Positions 1-5,450 of a stretch of 5,450 nucleotides of DNA are shown piece by piece. The notes below the pieces were generated by a model that worked only from the letters and a program-made list of their open reading frames with translations, did no database searches and was not told the DNA's origin. Source of the DNA: Actinomycetota bacterium (GTDB lineage: Bacteria; Actinomycetota; UBA4738; HRBIN12). How positions within the stretch are numbered: the stretch's first letter is position 1; each line of letters starts with the position of its first letter. The position numbers and the translations under genes were made by a program. The stretch spans positions 1 to 5,450 of the forward strand of contig SIRV01000259.1 in NCBI GenBank assembly GCA_004366195.1. Direction: 5' to 3'.

Positions 1-1916
1 TCGAGGGGTCGGAAGACGCGCTCGCGGTGCTCCGGTGGGATACCGATCCCGTTGTCCGAGACCTCGAGGCGCACCCACCCCTCTCGTTCCGTCGCCGCGA
101 TCCGCACCCGCGGTGCCACGCCCGGCCCCACGAACTTGAGCGCGTTGCCCACCAGGTTCAGCACGATCTGGGTCAGCACGCGCGGGTCGGCCGCGACCGC
201 CGGGAGGTGAGGAACCACCTCCACCGTGGCGCGGGACGCCTCGATGTCGGCCCGGAGGAGCTCGAGCACCTCACCCACCACCGGGCCCAGGGGCACCCGC
301 GCCAGCGTGAGGTCCTCACGCCCCAGGCGGCTGTACGCGAGGAGGTCGGCCATGAGGCGGTCCATCCGCTCGGCGACCCGCACGATCCGCTCCGCGAAGG
401 CGCGACCCGTCGGATCGAGCCCCGCTGCGTGGTCCTCGAGGAGGGCCCGGGCGAACCCCCGCACGGCCCTGAGCGGCGCGCGCAGGTCGTGGGAGACGGA
501 GGAGGAGAAGGCGTCGAGCTCGGCGTTCCGCTCGCGGAGCTCGGCCGTGCGCTCCTCCACCCGCCGCTCGAGCTCGGCGGCCTGCCGCTCGATCTCCTCC
601 CGCAGACGCTGCTGCTGGAGGGCGAGGGCGACCCCGTCCGCGAGATCGCGGAGCGCCCTCGCGTTCTCCTCGGTCATGATGCCTTCCTCCCTCGACACCA
701 CGCCGAGCACACCGAGGACCTCATCCGCTACCCGGAGCGGAACCCCGATGCCGCCGCGGACGTCGCGCCAGGCCGCCTCCTGCTCCGGCGTTCGGCCGGG
801 GCGCGTGGGTAGGTCCGAAGCGAAGAACCACGGACGCCGAAGGTCTCCGGGGTCCGCGACGAGGGCGCCGACCGGGACGACCCGCCCGATGGCCCCCGGG
901 TCCGGCGGGGGGTCGATCGCGAGGACCCGCATCGTCTCCCCGCCCGGCTCCAGCGCCAGGAGCGAGGCGCGATCCGCTCCCACCAGCCGCCGGGCCCGCT
1001 GGACGGCGATCTCGGCCACACGCTCGACCGAACCCGCCCCGAGGATCTCCCGATCGATCTCCACGAGCGCCTCCAGGCGCTCGAGCAGCCGCTCGCGCTC
1101 CGCCCGCGCCCGGACCGCCCCGATGCCGAAGGCGAGGTCCTCCGACATCTCCCGCAGCAGCTCGACCTCCTCGCCGCTGAACGCATCCGGGAGAGCCGCG
1201 TAGATGTTGAGGGCCCCCAGCACCTCGCCATCGATCACGAGGGGCAGGGCGATGCTCGAGCCGTACCCCCGCTCCCGCGCCAGGCGTCGCCACGGCTCCA
1301 TGCGCGGGTCCTCGGCGATACGCTGCGCGACGACGGGCTCACGGGTGCGGATCGCCGTGCCGGTCGGTCCTCGGCCGCGGGGCTCGTCCGCCCAGGTGAG
1401 GTCGATCGAGGACAGGTACCCCGCCTCGTACCCGGCCCACGCCACGGGCTCCACGGTCCTCCGCTCGTCGTCGCGGCGGTAGCCGACCCACGCCATGCGG
1501 TAGCCGCCCTCCTCCACCACGACCCGACAGACCTCCCGCAGGAGCTCCCGCTCGTCGCGGATCCGGAGCATCGCCTGGTTGCACGCGCGGATCGCTCGCA
1601 GGGTGCGGTCCAGGCGGACCAGCTCGCCCTCCATCCTGGCGCGTTCGCGGACGGCGCCGCGCACGAGCTCGAAGGCGAGGGCCGCGGTCACCGCCACGAA
1701 GGCCCAACCCTTGATGGTCTGGACCAGGGAGCGGGTGTCCGGATCCCGAACCAGGAGGTGCACGAGGCGGTCGGAGATCAGGATCCAGAGGGCCCCCAGG
1801 GCGGCGTAGACGACCGCGGCCCGCAGCGCGGGCCGCACCCCTACCGCGGGTTCCCCGGGCGGCGGGCTCGCCCGCTCCTCTCCGTCGCTCAACGCCCTCC
1901 CGCCCACGGGGTTCAC
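1..1916 (-). CDS. Membrane-bound double-GAF sensor histidine kinase (3' end beyond window)
   Basis: Two-component sensor kinase: it should autophosphorylate a histidine in response to a signal and pass the phosphate to a response regulator, which is not in view. The window holds 638 codons, read by hand with no frameshift. Domains in order: TM helix about 30-47 (ALGALWILISDRLV), a short outside loop, TM helix about 69-87, GAF about 115-270, second GAF about 282-437 (GVPLRVADEVLGVLGVV), a coiled-coil linker 438-466 (RVEERTAEL), HisKA with FSSSVSHDLRAPLR and phospho-acceptor His476, N-box around Asn591 (NLVGNALKF), and the ATPase G1 box DNGIGI at 621-626. The G2 box and the C-terminus lie off the left edge, so the gene is cut by the window and not broken. 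The GTG at 1916 is the first start after an in-frame stop at 1923-1925; it lacks a close Shine-Dalgarno but has TAGTCT 8 nt upstream. A GTG at 1907 or TTG at 1892 is possible. It follows recG by 48 bp on the same strand and may be partly co-transcribed. The ligand is unknown. Confidence 0.93.
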   Translation of the reverse strand, partial: MNPVGGRALSDGEERASPPPGEPAVGVRPALRAAVVYAALGALWILISDRLVHLLVRDPDTRSLVQTIKGWAFVAVTAALAFELVRGAVRERARMEGELVRLDRTLRAIRACNQAMLRIRDERELLREVCRVVVEEGGYRMAWVGYRRDDERRTVEPVAWAGYEAGYLSSIDLTWADEPRGRGPTGTAIRTREPVVAQRIAEDPRMEPWRRLARERGYGSSIALPLVIDGEVLGALNIYAALPDAFSGEEVELLREMSEDLAFGIGAVRARAERERLLERLEALVEIDREILGAGSVERVAEIAVQRARRLVGADRASLLALEPGGETMRVLAIDPPPDPGAIGRVVPVGALVADPGDLRRPWFFASDLPTRPGRTPEQEAAWRDVRGGIGVPLRVADEVLGVLGVVSREEGIMTEENARALRDLADGVALALQQQRLREEIERQAAELERRVEERTAELRERNAELDAFSSSVSHDLRAPLRAVRGFARALLEDHAAGLDPTGRAFAERIVRVAERMDRLMADLLAYSRLGREDLTLARVPLGPVVGEVLELLRADIEASRATVEVVPHLPAVAADPRVLTQIVLNLVGNALKFVGPGVAPRVRIAATEREGWVRLEVSDNGIGIPPEHRERVFRPL

Positions 1917-1924
1917 GTACGTTC

Positions 1925-1930
1925 AGACTA
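1925..1930 (-). promoter_or_regulatory. Possible -10 box (TAGTCT) for the histidine kinase, leaderless type
   Basis: On the minus strand TAGTCT fits the TANNNT -10 consensus and ends 8 nt before the proposed GTG start at 1916. That spacing would put the transcription start at or next to the start codon. No convincing -35 is visible. An 8-bp palindrome ACGTACGT (1915-1922) overlaps the start codon. The box lies in the short recG-kinase gap, so the kinase could be transcribed separately from recG. This is inferred from motif and spacing only. Confidence 0.35.
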
Positions 1931-1962
1931 CCCCTGTCAGGCTCTCCTTGCAGCGCAGTGGG

Positions 1963-4167
1963 TCAGGCGTGGAAGAGCCAGTCGATGGACCGCTCGAACC
2001 GTCTGCGCAGCTCGTCGAGGAGCGTCGGGTGGCGCTCCAGGGTCGGGTCCTCCCGGATGAGCTCGAAGGCTCTGGCCCGGGCGCGCTTCACGAGCTCCAG
2101 GTCCTCGACGAGGCTCGCCAGCTTCAGATCGGGCATCCCGGACTGGCGGACGTCGAAGAGCGTCCCCTCGCCGCGCAGCCGCAGGTCCTCGTCGGCGAGC
2201 TCGAACCCGTCGGTGGTCCTCACCATCGCCTCGAGGCGCGCCGCGGCCTCCTCGCTGCGCCCGCCGGAGCCGTCGAAGAGCACGCACGTGCCGGGGTGCT
2301 CGCCGCGGCCGATCCGCCCGCGGAGCTGGTGGAGCTGGGCGAGACCGAACCGCTCGGCGTTCTCGATGAGCATGACCGTGGCGTTCGGCACGTCCACCCC
2401 GACCTCGACCACGGTGGTCGAGATCAGCACGTCGTAGCGGCCGGCGCGGAACCCCTCCATCACCCGTTCCTTCTCGGCCGGGCGCATCCGCCCGTGCAGC
2501 AACGCGAGGCGGAGATCGGGGAACACCTCCTCGGCCAGACGCCGGGCCTCGGCCTCAGCCGCCCGCACCTCGCTCTTGTTCGCCTCGTCGATCGCGGCAC
2601 AGACGACGAAGGCCTGGCGCCCGGCCCCGACCTCGCGCCGCACGAGCTCGTAGGCCTCCTCGCGCTCGCGCTCGGTCCGGGCGATGAGGGTGCGCACCGG
2701 CCGCCGCCCGGGCGGCATCTCGTCGAGCACGACGACGTCGAGGTCCCCGTAGTAGGTGAGGGCCAGGGTCCGCGGGATCGGCGTGGCGGTCATGATGAGC
2801 ACGTCCGGCGAGGCGCCCTTGCCCTTCAGCGCCATCCGCTGGTGGACCCCGAACCGGTGCTGCTCGTCGATCACGGCGAGCGAGAGGTCGGCGAACCGCA
2901 CCCCCTCCTGCACGAGGGCGTGGGTCCCGACGACGAGGTCCACCTCGCCCCGGGCGATCCCGTCCAGGATCCGCTCCCGGTCCTTCCCGGTGACGGCCGC
3001 CGTGAGCAGCGCGTAGGTGAGGGACGGCGCCTCCCGCACCGACCCGTCGAACAGGGAGGGCTGGGGCGCGCCCCCCGGAGCTCGGTCCGCCACCTCCAGG
3101 TACGGCGCCGCGCCGATGGGGCCGAGGAGGGCGGCCATCGAGCGGTGGTGCTGGGCCGCCAGGACCTCGGTCGGGGCCATGATGGCCGCCTGGTGGCCGG
3201 ACTGGATGGCCACGAGGGCGGCGTGGAGCGCGACGAGGGTCTTGCCCGACCCCACGTCGCCCTGGAGCAGCACGTTCATCGGCCTCGGACGCGCCATCGC
3301 GTCGTCGATCGCAGCCATCGCCCGACGCTGGGCCCCGGTTGGCTCGAAGGGCAGGCTCGCGTGGAGGCGCTCCACGAGGGGACCGGCCGGCTCGTGGGCC
3401 ACCCCGACCTGCTCGGCCTCCACCCGGTGCTTGCGGAAGGCCACCCCGAGCTCCAGCACGAACAGCTCGTCGAACTTCAGGCGGCGCTCGGCGGCAGCCC
3501 GCTCCTTTTCCGAGGAGGGGAAGTGGATGGCCCGCAGGGCGGCGTCGAGGTCGAGGAGCCCCTCCGCCCTGCGGATCTCGGGGGGGATGGGGTCGGGGAT
3601 CCGCGGGAGCCTGGCGAGGGCCCGGTGCACGAGCTCGCGGATCGTCCGGGTCGAGACCCCTTCCGTCGCGCGGTGGATCGGGGTGATGCGGCCGGTGTGC
3701 ACGAGGTCCGCGTCCCCGCCGCGGAGCAGCTCGACCTCCTGGTTGGAGAGCTGGAGGTGGCGCCCGCGCCGACCGACGAGCCCCCAGGCGGCGACCTCGT
3801 AGCCGGGACGGTAGACCTGCGCGACCCACGGTTGGTTGAAGAAGATCAGGTCGAGGTACCCGGTCCCGTCGCCGATCTCCACGGTCACCATGCTGAGCCC
3901 ACGACGACGGGTCGGCCGCGCGTCGATCTTCCGCACCCGGCCGATCACGGTCGCGGTCTGGCCGATCCGGAGCTCCCCGATCCGCTGCACCGTCGAGCGG
4001 TCGATGTACCGCCGGGGGTAGTGATGGAGGAGGTCCCGCACCGTGCGGATCCCGAGCCCCTCGGCCAGGGCCTCGTGGGCCGGGGGGCCCTTCTTCCGCA
4101 CCCCCATGCGGCGCGAGGCGATCCGCCGGTCGATCTCGACGACCGGGTCCTCGAGCCTCAGCGCCAT
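1963..4167 (-). CDS. recG: ATP-dependent DNA helicase RecG
   Basis: Superfamily 2 double-stranded DNA translocase that reverses stalled replication forks and branch-migrates Holliday junctions in repair and recombination; cytoplasmic. From the ATG at 4167 it is 734 aa, normal for actinobacterial RecG and longer than the E. coli protein. The N-terminal OB-fold wedge domain is followed by Walker A GDVGSGKT (303-310), motif Ia APTEVLAAQH, Walker B DEQH (434-437), TATPIPRTL (460-468), STTVVEVGVDVPNA, QLRGRIGRG (614-622) and the TRG-like C-terminus with RQSGMPDLKLA. All helicase motifs are intact. A stretch of about 30 residues (near 352-385) is extra relative to E. coli RecG, as in other actinobacteria. 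Just after it the commonly seen LTGS reads LTAA (A390, A391). The 4167 start (MALRLEDPVV) matches the usual N-terminus; in-frame ATGs at 4206 and 4215 are alternatives, and the most upstream start at 4404 would overlap the divergent lipoprotein gene by about 190 bp. The Shine-Dalgarno is weak. Confidence 0.97.
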   Translation of the reverse strand: MALRLEDPVVEIDRRIASRRMGVRKKGPPAHEALAEGLGIRTVRDLLHHYPRRYIDRSTVQRIGELRIGQTATVIGRVRKIDARPTRRRGLSMVTVEIGDGTGYLDLIFFNQPWVAQVYRPGYEVAAWGLVGRRGRHLQLSNQEVELLRGGDADLVHTGRITPIHRATEGVSTRTIRELVHRALARLPRIPDPIPPEIRRAEGLLDLDAALRAIHFPSSEKERAAAERRLKFDELFVLELGVAFRKHRVEAEQVGVAHEPAGPLVERLHASLPFEPTGAQRRAMAAIDDAMARPRPMNVLLQGDVGSGKTLVALHAALVAIQSGHQAAIMAPTEVLAAQHHRSMAALLGPIGAAPYLEVADRAPGGAPQPSLFDGSVREAPSLTYALLTAAVTGKDRERILDGIARGEVDLVVGTHALVQEGVRFADLSLAVIDEQHRFGVHQRMALKGKGASPDVLIMTATPIPRTLALTYYGDLDVVVLDEMPPGRRPVRTLIARTEREREEAYELVRREVGAGRQAFVVCAAIDEANKSEVRAAEAEARRLAEEVFPDLRLALLHGRMRPAEKERVMEGFRAGRYDVLISTTVVEVGVDVPNATVMLIENAERFGLAQLHQLRGRIGRGEHPGTCVLFDGSGGRSEEAAARLEAMVRTTDGFELADEDLRLRGEGTLFDVRQSGMPDLKLASLVEDLELVKRARARAFELIREDPTLERHPTLLDELRRRFERSIDWLFHA

Positions 4168-4185
4168 CGTCCCGGAACAGGTCGG

Positions 4186-4197
4186 CCCACGCGTGGG
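4186..4197. promoter_or_regulatory. Perfect 12-bp palindrome between recG and the lipoprotein gene
   Basis: CCCACGCGTGGG is an exact inverted repeat with no spacer. It sits between the divergent starts of recG (4167) and the lipoprotein gene (4214), just upstream of the TACCAT box and inside the recG leader. A dimeric repressor could bind here and act on both genes. It could equally be chance in GC-rich DNA. If recG actually starts at 4206 or 4215, the palindrome is inside its coding sequence, which would weaken the operator reading. Confidence 0.3.
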
Positions 4198-4200
4198 TTC

Positions 4201-4206
4201 TACCAT
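4201..4206 (+). promoter_or_regulatory. Possible -10 box (TACCAT) for the TlpA-like lipoprotein gene
   Basis: TACCAT fits TANNNT and ends 7 nt before the ATG at 4214, the spacing expected for a leaderless transcript. No clear -35 or Shine-Dalgarno is visible. The box overlaps the alternative ATG at 4205, which favours 4214 as the true start if the box is real. On the opposite strand TAGAAC (4202 to 4197) is a weak -10-like candidate for recG, so the two promoters may overlap. Confidence 0.35.
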
Positions 4207-4213
4207 GCGGGTC

Positions 4214-4726
4214 ATGCGCCTCCGGGTCCTCGCGCTCGTCCTCGCCCTGCCGCTCGCGGCCTGCGCTCGTGAGGCGCCCGTGGGCGGCGTCCCGCCCGCG
4301 GCGAGGCAGGTCCTCGCGGCGGCCCCGACGGCCCTCCCCGACGGGGACTTCGCCACGTACCTCGCCGTGCTCCGGGAGGCGCGGGGGCGACCGCTGATCG
4401 TCAACGTCTGGGCGTCCTGGTGCGGCCCCTGCCGCGAGGAGGCCCCCGACCTCGCCCGGGTGGCCGCCGCCTACGGCGATCGCGTCCGGTTCCTCGGCAT
4501 CGACGTGCTGGACGCGCGACCGAGCGCCCGGACCTTCGTGCGCGAGGTCGGGTGGCCCTACCCCAGCCTGTTCGACCCGACGGGCGAGATCCGGGACCGG
4601 CTCGGCCTCGTCGGCCCGCCCGCCACGCTCTTCTACGATGCCGAGGGCGAGCTCATGGATACCCACGTCGGTCCCATCACGGCCGAGCAGCTCACCGCGG
4701 AGATCGAGGCGCTCCTCGCCGCCTAG
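4214..4726 (+). CDS. TlpA/ResA-like thiol-disulfide oxidoreductase lipoprotein
   Basis: A thioredoxin-fold protein anchored by lipid on the outer face of the membrane, where it should reduce or exchange disulfides in exported proteins. TlpA, ResA and CcmG relatives often serve cytochrome c maturation. From the ATG at 4214 it is 170 aa. The signal peptide is MRLRVLALVLALPLAAC, with a lipobox ending at Cys17. The catalytic motif is WCGPC (Cys70 and Cys73) within VNVWASWCGPCREEAPDL. A central FLGIDVLD strand follows, and then GPPATLFYDAEGE with the likely cis-proline at Pro136 facing the active site. The 'VREVGWPYPSLFDPTGEI' stretch is typical of the TlpA family. An in-frame ATG at 4205 is an alternative start giving 173 aa; neither has a Shine-Dalgarno. 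It diverges from recG and is followed after 33 bp by rpmB. No cytochrome c biogenesis genes are in the window, so the client is unknown and I give no gene symbol. Confidence 0.92.
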   Translation: MRLRVLALVLALPLAACAREAPVGGVPPAARQVLAAAPTALPDGDFATYLAVLREARGRPLIVNVWASWCGPCREEAPDLARVAAAYGDRVRFLGIDVLDARPSARTFVREVGWPYPSLFDPTGEIRDRLGLVGPPATLFYDAEGELMDTHVGPITAEQLTAEIEALLAA

Positions 4727-4743
4727 GCCGTCCTGGCGTCTGC

Positions 4744-4749
4744 TACCCT
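4744..4749 (+). promoter_or_regulatory. Possible extended -10 box (TGCTACCCT) for rpmB
   Basis: TACCCT fits TANNNT and is preceded by TG one base upstream (4741-4742), giving an extended -10 pattern. It ends 10 nt before the rpmB ATG, so the transcript would be leaderless or nearly so. No Shine-Dalgarno precedes rpmB, which agrees with this. The lipoprotein stop codon is only 17 bp upstream, so read-through from that gene is also possible. Confidence 0.4.
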
Positions 4750-4759
4750 GGTCGGCGCC

Positions 4760-4948
4760 ATGGCAGCCGTGTGCGACATCTGCGGGAAGCGGCCGTTCTT
4801 CGGCATGCAGGTCTCCCACTCGCACCGCCGGACCAAGCGCCGGTGGGACCCGAACGTGCAGCGCGTCCGGGCCATCGTGAACGGCGCCCCCCGGCGGATC
4901 TACGCCTGCACGAGCTGCATCAAGGCGGGCAAGGTCCAGCGCGCCTGA
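4760..4948 (+). CDS. rpmB: 50S ribosomal protein L28, zinc-binding form
   Basis: Structural protein of the large ribosomal subunit. The 62-aa product is the standard bacterial length. It has the L28 signature SHSHRRTKRRWDPNVQ at 19-34 and ends CTSCIKAGKVQRA. Four cysteines form two pairs, CDIC (Cys5, Cys8) and CTSC (Cys50, Cys53), the zinc-ribbon 'C+' type. In actinobacteria this form is normally used when zinc is sufficient, with a cysteine-free paralogue elsewhere under Zur control; that is family knowledge, and no paralogue is visible here. The start is the ATG at 4760, without a Shine-Dalgarno but with a TANNNT box upstream. rpmB often lies near recG in actinobacteria. Here a lipoprotein gene separates them, and the DAK-kinase-like gene often found between them is absent. 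Confidence 0.97.
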   Translation: MAAVCDICGKRPFFGMQVSHSHRRTKRRWDPNVQRVRAIVNGAPRRIYACTSCIKAGKVQRA

Positions 4949-4950
4949 CG

Positions 4951-4972
4951 CCGGGGCTGCGCGACGCCCCGG
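4951..4972 (+). terminator. GC-rich hairpin just after rpmB, possible terminator
   Basis: CCGGGGC (4951-4957) pairs perfectly with GCCCCGG (4966-4972) around an 8-nt loop, beginning 2 nt after the rpmB stop. No T-tract follows, so it is not a classical intrinsic terminator, although tail-less hairpins are common at gene ends in GC-rich actinobacteria. A TCCCGGGA palindrome (4973-4980) follows directly. The hairpin lies between rpmB and the next gene's own promoter-like box and so fits a transcript end. Confidence 0.5.
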
Positions 4973-4980
4973 TCCCGGGA

Positions 4981-4986
4981 TAGGCT
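4981..4986 (+). promoter_or_regulatory. Possible -10 box (TAGGCT) for the secreted-protein gene
   Basis: TAGGCT fits TANNNT and lies 27 nt before the ATG at 5014. It follows directly after the rpmB hairpin. A start about 7 nt downstream would give a leader of roughly 20 nt holding the strong ribosome binding site. No -35 is evident. Confidence 0.35.
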
Positions 4987-5002
4987 TGCCTCGACCGTCC
5001 GA

Positions 5003-5010
5003 AGGAGGTG
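5003..5010 (+). promoter_or_regulatory. Strong Shine-Dalgarno AGGAGGTG for the secreted-protein gene
   Basis: AGGAGGTG closely matches the anti-Shine-Dalgarno of 16S rRNA, and its GGAGG core ends 5 nt before the ATG at 5014. It fixes that start and is the only canonical ribosome binding site in the window; the other genes have weak or no sites. Confidence 0.85.
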
Positions 5011-5013
5011 TCG

Positions 5014-5450
5014 ATGCGCGCCCGTGCGTCCGCCGTGCTCGTTCCGCTCCTCGCGCTCCTCCTGCTCGCACCGGGGGCGGGGGCCGCCACCGTGGCCGAT
5101 CCCGACGACGTCGCCGGCAAGCTCGACCTCGCCACCGTCACGGCGACCAAGTCGGAGGCGTCGGCCCCGCTCAAGATCCGGATCACCACCTACGAGAACT
5201 GGGCCGCACGCCTGCTCCGGGAGTCCGGGCCGAACCGCGTGATCGTCCTGTTCAACGTGGACACGGACCCCGATCCGGAGTACCGGGGGAGGATCCTGTA
5301 CGCCGGGGGCGACCTGTTCATGACCATCAGCGGCGAGGGCTCGAGCTTCGAGCCGTTGCCCGTCCGTCACCCCAACGGTCACACGCTGCGGACCGTGGTG
5401 CCGGGGAGCTCGCCCCCGAACCCGGACGGGCAGGTCCGGATCGCCGTCCG
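5014..5450 (+). CDS. Secreted protein of unknown function (3' end beyond window)
   Basis: I do not recognise a named family. 145 codons are visible and the frame is open to the right edge. The N-terminus is a clear Sec signal peptide: MRARASAVLVP, a leucine-rich core, then APGAGA, with cleavage likely after Ala24 (AGA) or Ala25. There is no lipobox. The mature part begins TVADPDDVAGKLDL and alternates hydrophobic and polar residues (KIRITTYENW, NRVIVLFNVD, GRILYAGGDLFMTI), which suggests a beta-sandwich. D83, D85 and D87 in NVDTDPDPEY (81-90) resemble a DxDxD calcium-binding loop. Later stretches are GEGSSFEPLPVRHPNGHTL and VPGSSPPNPDG. Its general look recalls uncharacterised exported actinobacterial proteins; that is an impression, not a search result. 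The start is fixed by AGGAGGTG. It probably acts outside the membrane, perhaps in binding to a surface or ligand; no catalytic motif is seen. Confidence 0.88.
   Translation, partial: MRARASAVLVPLLALLLLAPGAGAATVADPDDVAGKLDLATVTATKSEASAPLKIRITTYENWAARLLRESGPNRVIVLFNVDTDPDPEYRGRILYAGGDLFMTISGEGSSFEPLPVRHPNGHTLRTVVPGSSPPNPDGQVRIAV

Noticed and set aside
27..1482. Several plus-strand and out-of-frame minus-strand open frames over the histidine kinase
   Set aside because: The in-frame minus-strand reading gives continuous GAF, HisKA and ATPase motifs. The others are Arg/Ser/Ala-rich shadows.
1931..1962. Terminator between recG and the histidine kinase
   Set aside because: Only a trivial CCTG/CAGG pairing is present, without a stable stem or T-tract.
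4043..4213. Upstream extension of the lipoprotein frame to 4043
   Set aside because: It runs antisense through the recG N-terminus and would bury the signal peptide and lipobox inside the protein.
1948..4272. Plus-strand open frame of 774 codons opposite recG
   Set aside because: Its product is low-complexity (rich in His, Pro, Gly, Glu, Arg) and has no domain, while the minus strand encodes every RecG motif. Long antisense open frames are expected in DNA this GC-rich.
4168..4404. Upstream extension of recG to an ATG at 4404
   Set aside because: It would overlap the lipoprotein gene, including its signal peptide, by about 190 bp, and the added residues are Arg/Ala/Thr-rich with no likeness to the RecG N-terminus.
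2555..5071. Minus-strand open frame of 838 codons, longer than recG itself
   Set aside because: It is a shifted frame through recG that continues antisense to the lipoprotein gene and rpmB. The product is Arg/Gly/Pro/Ala-rich with no recognisable motif.
1..5450. CRISPR array, insertion sequence, tRNA, rRNA or phage genes
   Set aside because: No regularly spaced repeats, transposase or integrase motifs, long terminal inverted repeats, or tRNA-like cloverleaf sequences were seen; the coding sequence is uniform in composition.

Overview
This is very GC-rich DNA with dense coding, and it looks like chromosomal core sequence from a member of the Actinomycetota, probably an uncultured or environmental lineage. 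The support is the high GC, the zinc-ribbon ('C+') form of ribosomal protein L28 with a typically actinobacterial sequence, recG close to rpmB as in many actinobacteria, and TANNNT boxes placed a few bases before start codons, as in leaderless actinobacterial transcripts. The exact lineage cannot be read from this window.

Layout. The left 4.2 kb is on the minus strand. recG (4167 to 1963) comes first and is followed after 48 bp by a large membrane sensor histidine kinase (starting about 1916), whose ATPase domain runs off the left edge. The kinase frame is open throughout, from its start to base 1. The right 1.2 kb is on the plus strand: a TlpA/ResA-like thioredoxin-fold lipoprotein (4214-4726), rpmB for ribosomal protein L28 (4760-4948), a GC hairpin, and a secreted protein of unknown function that runs off the right edge (5014-5450). 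recG and the lipoprotein gene diverge from a very short shared region of about 46 bp. That region holds a perfect 12-bp palindrome and a TANNNT box.

How the genes relate. RecG (fork reversal and branch migration) and L28 are housekeeping proteins. The lipoprotein is a thiol-disulfide oxidoreductase acting outside the membrane. The kinase has a two-helix membrane anchor, two GAF domains and a HisKA/HATPase core, so it is a sensor whose output partner is not visible here. Nothing links the genes into one pathway. The plus-strand genes each seem to have their own promoter-like box.

I see no mobile element, CRISPR array, tRNA, rRNA or defence system, and no convincing undescribed system. The points most worth a second look are the compact recG/lipoprotein divergent region with its palindrome, the repeated leaderless-promoter pattern, and the unknown secreted protein. 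Very long open frames opposite recG and the kinase are GC-driven shadows.
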